From: Lachnospiraceae bacterium MD308
GTDB lineage: Bacteria > Bacillota > Clostridia > Lachnospirales > Lachnospiraceae
Reading direction: 5' to 3'
Assembly: GCA_000403475.2 (NCBI GenBank)
Contig: KE159797.1
Location: 313,144 to 377,143, forward strand
Length of the DNA stretch: 64,000 nt
Position 1 is the stretch's first letter, and each line of letters opens with the position of its first letter. The notes beneath the pieces are model-generated. The model searched no databases, had not been told where the DNA came from, and saw only the letters and a program-made list of their open reading frames with translations. The position numbers were made by a program, and so were the translations under genes. Shown one piece after another: positions 16,958-26,289 of this stretch.

Positions 16958-17003
16958 ATTCTCCCTCCCTGCTTTCTACACATTTCTGCAATATATCTGT
17001 TTC

Positions 17004-17951
17004 CTATCTCTGATAACTCAGCCGCTTGAGGCTCCCCTCCGGAAATCTATACTCCGGCGTCGCAAACGGATACTTTACCTCCTGCTCATAATACCAAGGG
17101 TCGCCGTCATGCAGCGGATTTTTAAGCAGATGGAATTCCTGCGCCGGCATGTACCCCTGTGCCAGCAGAAATGCTTTCTGCCCCTCTTCATTTTCACAGA
17201 CATCTGCCACAAGGACGACATGCCCTGGGCTTCCGCCTTTCAGGAACACATCCCCGCAGGCAATATCTGACAGCGCAGTCTCCTCTGATTCCGCCTCCAT
17301 GGAAAGCGTTCCCGCATAACTGAACACCACCCGCAGATATTTCTGAAAACTTTCATAAGAATCGTCATATCCCGCAGATTTCTCCCATGAGACATCATTT
17401 CCACTTACCTTAATGCGGTAACCTTCTCTCCATTTGGAATATTCCGCATAAAAGCCGCTGACAAAGTGAAAGCCGATTTTTTCTTCCTGTCCTGTCTCCC
17501 GGAAGTATTCCGCATAGACCCGCATGATAGAATCCGCACACTGCTGCAAGTCTTCCTCCTCAATGGGCAGGGCAAACACCGCCTGATGAGCCGTCTGATT
17601 TTTCTTCTCTTTCCCGTTATAAAGAAATACCGGGCTGCCATCCTCTTTTAAGGCATATCCTCTCAGGAAAGCGCTCAGGCTGTCTTTTTTTGCCTCCTTG
17701 CGGACATAGCCTTCCGGCGTCTTTATACGGGTTTCCAAAGTCATTCCTTCCGGAGCCACCAGCCCTTGGCTTTCTGCTCCCGTTTCATCCTCTGTCGGCT
17801 CTTCCTTTTCTGCCTTTTTTTGTTCCTGCCCTTTTTGCGGTTCATTCCCGACATCCTCCGCCCTGCATCCGCTGAGCATGAACAGAAAAAGTGCAAGCAT
17901 CAGAATAATAACCTTATTTATCATAATCTTTCCTGACTTTCCATTCAACAT
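17004..17951 (-). CDS. DUF4846 lipoprotein
   Basis: A 315-residue secreted lipoprotein. Signal peptide VIILMLALFLFMLSGC places the lipidated cysteine near residue 28. A low-complexity Glu/Lys/Gln linker follows to about 75. The DUF4846 domain then runs to the C-terminus, with ADSIMRVYAEYF, ACGDVFLKGGSPGHVVLV and LLAQGYMPAQEF. The His in GHVV and the Cys in ACGD recall NlpC/P60-like peptidase folds, but that is only a resemblance. AAAGGAG upstream of 17951 supports the start. Confidence 0.75.
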   Translation of the reverse strand: MLNGKSGKIMINKVIILMLALFLFMLSGCRAEDVGNEPQKGQEQKKAEKEEPTEDETGAESQGLVAPEGMTLETRIKTPEGYVRKEAKKDSLSAFLRGYALKEDGSPVFLYNGKEKKNQTAHQAVFALPIEEEDLQQCADSIMRVYAEYFRETGQEEKIGFHFVSGFYAEYSKWREGYRIKVSGNDVSWEKSAGYDDSYESFQKYLRVVFSYAGTLSMEAESEETALSDIACGDVFLKGGSPGHVVLVADVCENEEGQKAFLLAQGYMPAQEFHLLKNPLHDGDPWYYEQEVKYPFATPEYRFPEGSLKRLSYQR

Positions 17952-17986
17952 CTCCGCCCCGGCTCCTTTCTCTGTTCGTTCTCGCT

Positions 17987-18184
17987 CTATTCCCTCGTTC
18001 TCCTGAATACTGCGACCACAGTCCATAAGGTTGCGAGAAACTGCATAGAAAATATAAAATTGCAGGCAAATCTCTCCCATCCAGAAAGCCCGCTATCCCC
18101 GGCAAGTCCGCATCCAACTCCCGCAGCGCAAAGGCTGAACAAAAGCGCCAGTGCACTGACTATTATCTTCTCATTCTTTCGCAT
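17987..18184 (-). CDS. Small two-span membrane protein
   Basis: A 65-residue protein with two hydrophobic segments (about 7-29 and 42-60) and a basic end FRRTRE. AGGAGGACTCGCG stands before the ATG. No family recognised. It lies between the P-loop kinase and the DUF4846 lipoprotein on the same strand. Confidence 0.6.
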   Translation of the reverse strand: MRKNEKIIVSALALLFSLCAAGVGCGLAGDSGLSGWERFACNFIFSMQFLATLWTVVAVFRRTRE

Positions 18185-18209
18185 CGCGAGTCCTCCTAAT
18201 CAATATCCA

Positions 18210-18740
18210 TCAAGGCTGCTGTTCAAAACAGGTTCCTTTCGCAGCAGCCATATAAAGTCCAGCCAGATAATCTTCCGTCTCTTTCCTGGCTCTGAAGATT
18301 ATAATATCCGCCTTGCCTTTATATTTCTCCAGCAGTTTATAGATTCGCGGCAGCTCTTCCTTAGGAAAGCCTTTGATCCACTGCTTAAACTCCTCGTCAA
18401 ACTCCGTTTCCAGCCACGGCAGATCCTCGCGCCTTTTCCCGATGCGTGACTGCGCCCCTGCAAGACAGACCTCCAGCGGATAATCCAGTAGAAACACCGT
18501 ATCGCACTCTTTTAATCTCATCTCAAGCGTGCGCTGGTAATTTCCGTCAATGATCCATTTGTCCTTTCGCACGATCTCCTCCAGCCGCGCATCGAATTCA
18601 TCCCTCGGTATATTGGTCCGGTCCGGCTTATGCCACAGCATATCCAGATAATATAAGGGCAGCCCCGTCACCTCATGCAGCCTCTTTGCAAATGTGCTTT
18701 TTCCTGCCCCCGGACACCCGATGATCATTACTTTTCTCAT
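18210..18740 (-). CDS. P-loop nucleoside/adenylate kinase-like protein (FlaR type)
   Basis: A 176-residue single-domain P-loop protein with Walker A GCPGAGKST (8-16), a lid region with DGNYQRTLEMR, and LLDYPLEVC as the Walker B-like strand. It fits the DNA topology modulation FlaR-like/AAA_17 group, whose substrate is unknown. AAGGAGGG ends shortly before the ATG at 18740. The upstream phosphoesterase stop is at 18752. Confidence 0.8.
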   Translation of the reverse strand: MRKVMIIGCPGAGKSTFAKRLHEVTGLPLYYLDMLWHKPDRTNIPRDEFDARLEEIVRKDKWIIDGNYQRTLEMRLKECDTVFLLDYPLEVCLAGAQSRIGKRREDLPWLETEFDEEFKQWIKGFPKEELPRIYKLLEKYKGKADIIIFRARKETEDYLAGLYMAAAKGTCFEQQP

Positions 18741-18751
18741 AACACCCTCCT

Positions 18752-20602
18752 TCAATTATCAATCGAGACAAGCGGAATCTGCTCAAGCTCCCACGTCCCG
18801 TCTCTATGCAACGTGACCAGCTCTGCACCCCTCTGTTCTGTGTCATCCTCAATCCCCGGCATAGCAAGATAATCAATACTCATGCCATAAGTCAGGCGAA
18901 TGCCTTTATATTCCAACGACATATTATTATAGTGGTCATGACCGCAAAAAACTGCTTTCGTGCTGCCAAGTTCATACATACGTTCAAACAGTTTGCTTGG
19001 ATGATCAGAACAGCAGACTTTATCGACCATTCTTTCCTTGTTTTCTCCGAAAAAATATATCACTTCATCACTGCCTTTTTCATATAATTCGTACGCGATA
19101 CGATACTGCTGCAGCGGAATATGAAAAAATACCATAGAAGGAATCGTACGTTTCTCTTCTTTATTCAAACGCTCCACCTGTGCTGCATACCAATCTACCT
19201 GATCATCATGAATATAGTCGTACACATTAATCCCCTCCCCGGTATAACTGTTGCTATCAATGAGAAAAAGCGCAGTATTTAGGCTCCCATCGTCGTTTCG
19301 TACCTCAATCAACTGATTATTCCTCCCTGTAATGTCCGGCTGGACATAAGGATATAGAAGCGTCCCCGATGTATTGTAGGATAGAGACTTATAAACTTCA
19401 TTAAGTTCCTGTCCTGAATGTGCTGCAAGACTTTCCGTGTCATGGTTCCCGTAGGTAAATGCCCATGGAATCCCCACATTACGCATAAACGCAGCAAACT
19501 GGTGCACCGGAGCAAGATTGTTAAGAGACATTGACATAATCCCCAAGGGAAAACACAAGTCACCTGTCACGATAACAAGATCCGGCTTCGTGTACTCAAT
19601 TTCCGCATAACATGCCTTGAGCGCCTTCAAATCTTTCTGATAAGAATAAAGGCTGCCGCCAAGATGAATGTCGGTAAGATGCAGAATCTTAAAATCCTCC
19701 TCCGAAGACGTAATTGAATAAATTCCCATCTTTTCATTATAATCAATATCATTGCGGCTGTGCTTCACAACGGGAACGGAATTGATATACCTCTGGGTGT
19801 ACCACGTGTCACGCTGCAAGGCAGAATACCCACAGACCGAGACGGCTGCTGCCGTAATCAACGCAATCCGTTTCCTGTTCACAACAATATTATTATAAAC
19901 AATCCGTTTCCGAAATACCAAATTATACGCCCAAATCGCCGCCTGAAAAACCATTACCGCCCCAAACAGGCAATTTAACGGATATTCCTTATTTCTCCAG
20001 AAGTATATAGTAAATGCTGCCGCTGCCAGCCAATATGCCGCCGAAAAAACAATCATTCCGGTCAAATGTCTTTTATACCTGATTTTATCCGGAAAATGAA
20101 TCCTCCTTTGAGCCATCATCATTAACATCCGGTTCTTAACACAGCAGTAAATCGGAATCTTAATAAATATGAGATTCAGGAAAATATTTTGAGCCAGCTC
20201 ATCAAATCTTGAACCTTCCCTATAGTAGAAACCAAACTCTGACAGGATAAAGACTGTCAAGACAGTAAATAGCAAGGCAATACCGTTAAGCCTGCGCTTT
20301 GCATACCGATCAGACAAGTTTCTAAGCAATTGGAATGCTCCGTCAGTATATTTTTCAGACAAATACTCCTTCTCGCACTGCCAGAATCTACGGACAAGAA
20401 TAACAGCAATCCACCCAAGCAGCAAAATATAGATAAGAACCGGGACGGCATACGGAATAGCCGCCGACCATACGTAGATAATCCAGAGCAGTTTATCAAA
20501 AATCATAACACTGAGCAGTGAAATTCCATAGACTCTTCGGCGCTGCCTGTTAAACTCTCTTTTCAATGCTTTTACATCTTTAGCTTCTCTCTTTTCTGTC
20601 AT
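18752..20602 (-). CDS. Membrane-anchored metallophosphoesterase
   Basis: About 616 residues. The N-terminal third has six or so hydrophobic segments. A C-terminal calcineurin-like phosphoesterase (about 300-610) has the motifs HLTDIHLGG, VTGDLCFP, YGNHDTES, FFHIPL and FCGHDHYNN. The active site would face outward or inward depending on topology, which was not determined. The closing region ends in WELEQIPL. The start at 20602 is supported by GGAGA upstream; a frame opening at 20632 has no site. Confidence 0.83.
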   Translation of the reverse strand: MTEKREAKDVKALKREFNRQRRRVYGISLLSVMIFDKLLWIIYVWSAAIPYAVPVLIYILLLGWIAVILVRRFWQCEKEYLSEKYTDGAFQLLRNLSDRYAKRRLNGIALLFTVLTVFILSEFGFYYREGSRFDELAQNIFLNLIFIKIPIYCCVKNRMLMMMAQRRIHFPDKIRYKRHLTGMIVFSAAYWLAAAAFTIYFWRNKEYPLNCLFGAVMVFQAAIWAYNLVFRKRIVYNNIVVNRKRIALITAAAVSVCGYSALQRDTWYTQRYINSVPVVKHSRNDIDYNEKMGIYSITSSEEDFKILHLTDIHLGGSLYSYQKDLKALKACYAEIEYTKPDLVIVTGDLCFPLGIMSMSLNNLAPVHQFAAFMRNVGIPWAFTYGNHDTESLAAHSGQELNEVYKSLSYNTSGTLLYPYVQPDITGRNNQLIEVRNDDGSLNTALFLIDSNSYTGEGINVYDYIHDDQVDWYAAQVERLNKEEKRTIPSMVFFHIPLQQYRIAYELYEKGSDEVIYFFGENKERMVDKVCCSDHPSKLFERMYELGSTKAVFCGHDHYNNMSLEYKGIRLTYGMSIDYLAMPGIEDDTEQRGAELVTLHRDGTWELEQIPLVSIDN

Positions 20603-20663
20603 CTCTGCTCTCCAATTATACTCTCCATCCAAATAATACTTTCAGCCATTCAGCTGTCCATCA

Positions 20664-21551
20664 TCACATATTTGCACATATCAGCCTCGCATACTTATTT
20701 TCCGAATCTTCAATCACCTTGATTTTCCCATCCCTGATAAACTCCTCTATCCTTTTCGCATACCACCAGTCTCCGACGCCGATGGGAAAATTACCCAAGA
20801 TATCGCCAATCAGCCTTGCCTCTTTAACCGGCTCCCCGGAGAGCCTTTTCCAGATAAGGAAATCATAAAAAGACTCCGGCACTCCCGTCACCCTTCCGCT
20901 CACAACCGCCCGCAGCGGACTGTTATCCTCCTGAAGATCCCGCCACCAGCTGGCATACATCCGTATTTCCTCCCGGGTCAATGTCCTCTCCTCTGATAAA
21001 AATTCGGCAAACTCCTCTGCCGCAACCTCTCCCCAATTGCGGAAACACTGAATGACCGACCCTTTCTGGATATGCTCCGGCAGCTTTACCGCCCGGATTT
21101 CATTGCCGTATTCTTTCAAAATACTGCACAGAAAGTAAAACCCGCACAGAGAGTACGGAGCTTTGCTGTACCATATCCGAACTGCCTCGCCCTCCTCAAG
21201 AAACCTTTCAAGCCGTTTCAGCTCCATGCAGTAACACTCCCCCGCATTTCGCAGCTCTTCATCTGCCTCATCATCACGGCCCCACTGTTCCTGAGCGTAC
21301 ATAGAATAGATCAAATCCTTTCGGTAACTGCTGTCCATTCCCATACGGATATCGCCGATGTCCAGCAAAAATCCAAGGCATACAACCTCCTCCCCGGTTC
21401 CCTCAATCCACTCAAAACTTCCTCTCTCCGGCGGCCTCTTCTTCCCGGCTATCCATACAGCCGTAGGGCCGTCTGCTCCACCGATAACTATCTTATTTTT
21501 CGCAGCTTTCATGGACGCAGCCTCGCTCTCGCCAAATAAAACCTCTATCAT
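20664..21551 (-). CDS. DUF1835/DUF3658-like protein with a GGADGPT motif
   Basis: A 295-residue cytosolic protein. It opens with IEVLFGESEAASMK, the DUF1835 start, and continues with LDIGDI and a C-terminal helical part (LIGDILGNFPIGVGDWW), as in DUF1835-DUF3658 proteins of unknown function. Between them, residues 20-37 contain IGGADGPTAVWIAGK. This closely resembles the GGADGPT loop of sodium-pumping decarboxylase beta subunits and is not expected in a soluble protein. Confidence 0.68.
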   Translation of the reverse strand: MIEVLFGESEAASMKAAKNKIVIGGADGPTAVWIAGKKRPPERGSFEWIEGTGEEVVCLGFLLDIGDIRMGMDSSYRKDLIYSMYAQEQWGRDDEADEELRNAGECYCMELKRLERFLEEGEAVRIWYSKAPYSLCGFYFLCSILKEYGNEIRAVKLPEHIQKGSVIQCFRNWGEVAAEEFAEFLSEERTLTREEIRMYASWWRDLQEDNSPLRAVVSGRVTGVPESFYDFLIWKRLSGEPVKEARLIGDILGNFPIGVGDWWYAKRIEEFIRDGKIKVIEDSENKYARLICANM

Positions 21552-21573
21552 CCCATCTACCTCCTTGAACTTA

Positions 21574-22479
21574 TTAATGCCCCCGCTCTTTTACCAGCGG
21601 ATAGAAAAAATACAAAGACAATCCAAGCATAATAATGACAATCCCCGTAAACTGCCTGGGCGCAATAGTTTCTTTCAGAATAAGAAACGCCAGGATGCAC
21701 GTTCCCACCGGCTCCCCGAGAATCCCCATGGAAACCATCGTCGCGGATATATCTTTTAACAGCAGATTGAACACAAACTGCCCGCCGATGGTAGAAAGAA
21801 ATGCCAAGCCCAGAAAAGAACACCAGGTCAGCGCCGGGAACCCGGAAAGTGGATTCTTACTCACCAGCGCATATACAAGAAGGAACGCCGCGCTGCTGAA
21901 ATAGCTGAGCACCGAATACGCGATCACCCCTGTATTTTTCCTCGTCACCTGCCCGATGAGGAAATACAGGCTGATTACCCCGGCAGAAGAAAGCGCCAGC
22001 AGATCCCCGAACAGCGCCGCGCTGCTGACCGCAAAATCTCCCCATCCGATCACCGCGCTGCCGGCAATGGCAATCAGGCATCCAGCCACCGCGCTGAGCC
22101 GTACCTTCTCTCCTAAAAACAAAAATCCCCAGAGCAGGGAAAAAAGCGGCTGCATGGACACGAGCACCGTAGAACTTGACACCGACGTAAAACGCAGCGA
22201 TTCAAACCACATAGTATAGTGGACCGCCAGCAAAAGTCCGGACAGGACGATGCTTGACACCTGCCTGCGGTCAAAGGATGCAAACTCTCTTCTGTTCCTC
22301 TCGCTGAACACAAGGAACGGCAGCAGGGCAAGCGCCGTAAACAGCAGCCGGTAAAATGCCGTCACCGGCGAGGGGGCCGTTGACAGTTTCACAAAAATCG
22401 CCGAGGTTGAGAGCGCCGCCACTCCGAAAAATAAGGCAATATAATTTTTCACACCACTACTCGTCTTTATACAACGCAT
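21574..22479 (-). CDS. DMT-superfamily (EamA) transporter
   Basis: About 301 residues with ten transmembrane helices arranged as two EamA repeats. Motifs include PVTAFYRLLFTA at the first repeat and the conserved end SMGILGEPVGTCILAFLILKE in the second. A drug, metabolite or amino-acid exporter is likely; the substrate is unknown. The ATG at 22479 has GAGGA upstream and overlaps the end of the DUF2164 gene; an ATG at 22497 is an alternative. Confidence 0.85.
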   Translation of the reverse strand: MRCIKTSSGVKNYIALFFGVAALSTSAIFVKLSTAPSPVTAFYRLLFTALALLPFLVFSERNRREFASFDRRQVSSIVLSGLLLAVHYTMWFESLRFTSVSSSTVLVSMQPLFSLLWGFLFLGEKVRLSAVAGCLIAIAGSAVIGWGDFAVSSAALFGDLLALSSAGVISLYFLIGQVTRKNTGVIAYSVLSYFSSAAFLLVYALVSKNPLSGFPALTWCSFLGLAFLSTIGGQFVFNLLLKDISATMVSMGILGEPVGTCILAFLILKETIAPRQFTGIVIIMLGLSLYFFYPLVKERGH

Positions 22480-22717
22480 AATAATCGTCCTCTGCATTCT
22501 CCATCATCTGCCTGTACCACATTTTGGCATCATCAAGAGCCTTGTTATATACAATCGGCGCCATCTTCTGCTGAAACAGCTCCAACAATTGCATCTGCTC
22601 GATCATCCCAATCTCCTCGCCGCGCTCGTCCAGATAAAATGCCTTTATTTCCTCATTAAGCTTTTTCTTCTGGGCATCCGATAATTTTATCTGCGGTAAA
22701 TATTCTCTCTTTCTCAT
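22457..22717 (-). CDS. DUF2164 protein
   Basis: An 86-residue protein matching the DUF2164 pattern: IKLSDAQKKKLNEEIKAFY, ERGEEIGMIEQMQLLELF, then YNKALDDAKMWYRQMMENAEDDYYAL. Function unknown. It overlaps the downstream transporter start by about 23 nt. Confidence 0.78.
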   Translation of the reverse strand: MRKREYLPQIKLSDAQKKKLNEEIKAFYLDERGEEIGMIEQMQLLELFQQKMAPIVYNKALDDAKMWYRQMMENAEDDYYALYKDE

Positions 22718-22731
22718 AATCTTTCTCTTCC

Positions 22732-22977
22732 TTACTTCTTCTCTGAAAAGTCTGCCGCCGATTTAATCCATGCCATCAGCTCATCGTCGATCTCCCCCGC
22801 ATGCGATATGAGCAGATGATGCGTCCACCGATTGGGGTACGGCTCCGATGCCGCCTCAATCCGCGGGGATTCCACTCTTTTATCCAGTCCGAACGTCACA
22901 ACGATATAAGATTCCGGGCAATCCTTCTTCTTCCTTATCCCCGCAAATGAAACTCGTCTCAATCCTCTCCAACTCAT
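22732..22977 (-). pseudogene. 5'-truncated DUF5655 protein
   Basis: The last 81 codons match the C-terminal part of DUF5655 proteins: KKKDCPESYIVVTFGLDKRV, then PYPNRWTHHLLIS and DDELMAWIKSAADF. The expected N-terminal strands before RKKKD are missing. Upstream sequence encodes an unrelated hydrophobic stretch with no ribosome binding site. It is probably a remnant, although translation from ATG 22977 is possible. Confidence 0.55.
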
Positions 22978-23063
22978 TACAGATAATATTCTATCACTGA
23001 CAGCAGCAGAAACACAAGCGATGAGCGCAAAAATATCCCGCAAATCTGTTTATGAATGTTCAC

Positions 23064-23351
23064 TTACTCCACTGCCTCCACAGTGACAGACACCTCATCC
23101 CCCGCTTGTTTTCCTATCTTGCCGCGAATATCTTTCCGTATCCCGATGATATAGCACACAGAGCCGTCCGAATTTTTCACACCCATATTGACGATGCTCC
23201 CGCAGTACGGCTCCCCGTCAAAAGTCACATTCACCTTGACTCTTCCCTTGCCGAATTCCTCCCGGATGTCATATGGAAAACATATATATGCGCCTCCCTT
23301 GTCCGGAACCGGTTCAATCACTGCTTGGAATTCATAAACTTTCCGGCTCAT
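23064..23351 (-). CDS. DUF1905 protein
   Basis: A 95-residue small beta-barrel protein with YEFQAVIEPVPDKGGAYICF, PYDIREEFGKGRVKV and GIRKDIRGKIGKQAGDEV, the DUF1905 pattern. Family function is unknown. GGAGGAAAG before ATG 23351 sets the start. It follows the GNAT gene by about 25 bp. Confidence 0.82.
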   Translation of the reverse strand: MSRKVYEFQAVIEPVPDKGGAYICFPYDIREEFGKGRVKVNVTFDGEPYCGSIVNMGVKNSDGSVCYIIGIRKDIRGKIGKQAGDEVSVTVEAVE

Positions 23352-23376
23352 TTTTCTTTCCTCCACTTCTATAACA

Positions 23377-23898
23377 TCAGTCCTTCTGCCCCCGGACTGC
23401 GGTATAACGGATGTGGGGCATATCCACGCCGCGGTAATGCTTTGTCCACATATCTGCCGCCGACATGCCGTTTCTCAAGGCGACTTTCTGGGAGGCGGCG
23501 TTCGTATCCCGGATAATCGAGCAAACCTCATCTGCCCCCAGCGTCTCAAAGGCATACTCCCTGCACGCCCTGGCGGACTCTGTGGCATAGCCTTTGTGCC
23601 AATATTCCCGCCTGAACAAATAGCCAATCTCAAGCACTTCCCTGTCCTTCCACTGCTGCATCGTCAGCCCGCACTGTCCGGCCAATTCCCCGGTTTCCTT
23701 AATGCAAACTGCCCACAACCCATATCCCCATCTCCGATAACGTGAAATCTGCCTGTCAATCCATTCACGCACTTCCGAGTCGCTAAATGCTCCTTCATAC
23801 GCATACATCGTCTCCTCGTCCTGCAAAATTTTGCAGATTGCGCCAAAATCAGACTGAGACATTTCCCTCATATATAATCTCTCAGTTTCAAGTATCAT
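23377..23898 (-). CDS. RimJ/RimL-type GNAT acetyltransferase
   Basis: A 173-residue acetyltransferase with start ILETERLYMREMSQSD, acetyl-CoA motif HKGYATESARA (about 107-117) and the C-terminal SQKVALRNGM. Members acetylate protein N-termini or small molecules. Start set at 23898 by GAGGAG upstream. The longer frame to 24045 runs into the neighbouring DUF2200 gene out of frame. Confidence 0.85.
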   Translation of the reverse strand: MILETERLYMREMSQSDFGAICKILQDEETMYAYEGAFSDSEVREWIDRQISRYRRWGYGLWAVCIKETGELAGQCGLTMQQWKDREVLEIGYLFRREYWHKGYATESARACREYAFETLGADEVCSIIRDTNAASQKVALRNGMSAADMWTKHYRGVDMPHIRYTAVRGQKD

Positions 23899-23917
23899 AT
23901 TCTGTTTCTCCTCATTT

Positions 23918-24289
23918 TCAGACCGGTTTCCGCAAGATTTTCTCCATCGTTTTTCCTTTCGCCAGCTCGTCAACCAGCTTGTCAAGATAACGGATTTCCT
24001 GCATGAGCGGTTCTTCAACCGCCTCCACCCGGACCCCGCAGACAACTCCTTTGATCAGCCTTCGGTCCGGATTCAGGCAAGGCGCGTTCTTAAAAAAATC
24101 TCCATAAGCAGTGGATTCTTTCACAGCTTTTTCGATCTCTTCCCCACTGTATCCCGTCAGCCAGCAAATAACCTCGTTTACTTCATCCCTCGTCCGCCCC
24201 TTTTTCTCTGCCTTGGCAACTAACAGAGGGTAAATCTTAGAAAAAGACATTGCATATACTTTCTCGTAACTCATCTGCCACCCCTTCAT
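23918..24289 (-). CDS. DUF2200 protein
   Basis: About 123 residues with [31 protein letters not shown] and [22 protein letters not shown], the DUF2200 pattern. Function unknown. Start choice is uncertain: ATG 24289 has GGAG 10 bases upstream, while ATG 24274 (MSYEKVY) matches the usual family start. Confidence 0.8.
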   Translation of the reverse strand: MKGWQMSYEKVYAMSFSKIYPLLVAKAEKKGRTRDEVNEVICWLTGYSGEEIEKAVKESTAYGDFFKNAPCLNPDRRLIKGVVCGVRVEAVEEPLMQEIRYLDKLVDELAKGKTMEKILRKPV

Positions 24290-24318
24290 AAATTCCCGCT
24301 CCTTCATCCTCCCGCATA

Positions 24319-24840
24319 CTACATATTTACAACAATAAGCAACACAAGAAGGACAACCACAGCCACTGTTCCGACCGCTGCAAGGATATTTAAAATCCTG
24401 ACTGTCTTTTCGCCCAGTATTTTTGAGCAGACAGTAAAGAGCCCGATGCCGATAATCCCGCCCAGCGTATTGCCCAAAAGATCTGTAATGTCACTTGCGC
24501 CAATGGCAAAGCAATACTGCAGCACTTCATACATCAGGCTCACCGCAAAGATAGGAAGAACCTTCATGATAAAACTCATTTTCCTATCCAGCATGGAAAG
24601 ATACGTTCCGAATGGAATAAAGACGGCAATATTCAAAATAACCTCCGACATATCCGCCTTCCCGTTTACGATCAAAGACCCCGCAAACGGGATAAGGTTT
24701 ATGCTGCGGAGGTTCATTTGCCGGAGAAGTCTTATATCAAGCTCCATTTTAAACAATATAATCCACGTCATCACAACCAGATACACAATAAGCAATCCTA
24801 AAGTTACATTTTTTGATCCCGTTTTTCTCTTCCCTTTCAT
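24319..24840 (-). CDS. VanZ-family membrane protein
   Basis: A 173-residue protein with four transmembrane spans. VanZ features are present: [11 protein letters not shown] near 44-54, [12 protein letters not shown], and [16 protein letters not shown]. VanZ of enterococci gives low-level teicoplanin resistance; most homologues have unknown roles. Nothing here links it to glycopeptide genes. Confidence 0.85.
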   Translation of the reverse strand: MKGKRKTGSKNVTLGLLIVYLVVMTWIILFKMELDIRLLRQMNLRSINLIPFAGSLIVNGKADMSEVILNIAVFIPFGTYLSMLDRKMSFIMKVLPIFAVSLMYEVLQYCFAIGASDITDLLGNTLGGIIGIGLFTVCSKILGEKTVRILNILAAVGTVAVVVLLVLLIVVNM

Positions 24841-24917
24841 CAGGCCATCTCCTTTTTCATCAAAGTCTATGACACTATTATATCTTCATCCGAAAGGGTA
24901 CTCAACGCGGTATTTTC

Positions 24918-25673
24918 TTAATTTACATTAAGATTTTTTGAATGCTTATCTTGATTTCTTCTTCCGTGTTTAATAATCCAGTCCTGTGCCTTGCTCTTCC
25001 CCGTTTTCTCCCATTGCGAAATAATAAAATCGGCTTTCTCAGGAGCGTCTTTATACAAGTCATTGAGATTATTCCCTACGCTTTTCTGAACGAATCTTTC
25101 CGGGTCATCTTTTAACTTTGTAAGAATGGCTGTGTATCTTTCAAACTCATCCAATGCAACCAATAATTTTTGCGACCAGGGCAGCCGGGTCCTGACCCCT
25201 TCACTTGCAAGCCGCCTAACATGGACATTTTCATCGGATGCCCATTTTATCAGCTCGTCCATTACTTCTTTCGGATGCTCCCGCAGCAATGGACGGACAG
25301 CAAATTCTCCGGTAAATCTTTTCGTTAATTCCCTCAAAAACGAAAGCGATAACACCCAATCTTCATTTCCGCATCGTTCAACGTATCTGCCAACAGGCCA
25401 CAGCCACCATCCCAAATTGTACATTCCATCCGGCCCTTCCAGTTCAGGCCCCAGCATATTAAAAAATGCCTGAATATTCTTTGAATAATCGTCTGGCATG
25501 CTTTCTTGCATAGCATCCACAATGCAGTCAAGCCTTGCAAATAATTCTTTGTCCTCCAGCCTGCCTGTCAAAGAATGACAGAAGTTTTTTTCATCAAAGT
25601 CCGGCATCACCGAAAGTATTTTTTGAGAAAAACTGAAAATGTACTCATCATTATAATGGTCTTTATGTTTCAT
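24918..25673 (-). CDS. DNA alkylation repair (AlkD-like) HEAT protein
   Basis: A 251-residue all-helical HEAT-repeat protein. Motifs include WWLWPVGRYVE, HPKEVMDELIKWASDENVHV, RRLASEGVR and FVQKSVGNNLND, then IIKHGRRNQ at the end, as in AlkD-related DNA glycosylases that remove 3- and 7-alkyl purines. Spacing from AAGGAG favours ATG 25673. Confidence 0.8.
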   Translation of the reverse strand: MKHKDHYNDEYIFSFSQKILSVMPDFDEKNFCHSLTGRLEDKELFARLDCIVDAMQESMPDDYSKNIQAFFNMLGPELEGPDGMYNLGWWLWPVGRYVERCGNEDWVLSLSFLRELTKRFTGEFAVRPLLREHPKEVMDELIKWASDENVHVRRLASEGVRTRLPWSQKLLVALDEFERYTAILTKLKDDPERFVQKSVGNNLNDLYKDAPEKADFIISQWEKTGKSKAQDWIIKHGRRNQDKHSKNLNVN

Positions 25674-25723
25674 ATTCATTTGCTCCTTATCCGATGAAAT
25701 TTCTGTTTGGGAAAATCCTGTTT

Positions 25724-26182
25724 TTACTTCTCTTTCCTTTTCTTCCACTCCTGCGCCAATATGTCCTTCAGCACCAGAAACGCGTCCAGCTCGCTATACC
25801 CGTACTCTGCTTTCAGCTCATCCAGCATCTCCCTGAGCCGCATCCCATAATTGGGGATGTTGACTTCACTCTGATACTTAAGGAGGATCGGATACTTCTT
25901 CCCCCACGCCTTCGTCCAGTCCACCTGCTCATCCTTCTCTACGCTGGACTTCTCAATGGCCTGCTCAATCTCCTTCATGTCAATGTCAAAGTCGATCAAA
26001 TCATCCAGCGACACACGGTATAGCACAGCCATCCGCTTGGACTGACGGATATCCGGGAGTGTCTCGTCCGTCTCCCATTTGGAAATGGTCTGCCTGCTCA
26101 CTCCCAGCTTTTCTGCGACCTCCTCCTGGGAAAGCCCGCACTTTTTCCTGGCATGAAATAAACTGTTTCCTAATCTCATCAT
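25724..26182 (-). CDS. XRE-family regulator
   Basis: A 152-residue protein with an N-terminal helix-turn-helix (GNSLFHARKKCGLSQEEVAE, SRQTISKWETDETLPD) and a C-terminal region of about 85 residues with no recognised domain. This is the common Firmicutes layout of HTH_3 plus a short effector tail. It lies upstream of the DNA repair gene on the same strand. Confidence 0.82.
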   Translation of the reverse strand: MMRLGNSLFHARKKCGLSQEEVAEKLGVSRQTISKWETDETLPDIRQSKRMAVLYRVSLDDLIDFDIDMKEIEQAIEKSSVEKDEQVDWTKAWGKKYPILLKYQSEVNIPNYGMRLREMLDELKAEYGYSELDAFLVLKDILAQEWKKRKEK

Positions 26183-26289
26183 TATCACCTCTTCTGTTTT
26201 GATAAGAAAAGTATACCGACAGGCCGCCTGGAAATCTACCAACCGCACCTTGCAATTATGCACGTTTTCTTAACATGCCGCGAACAGCA

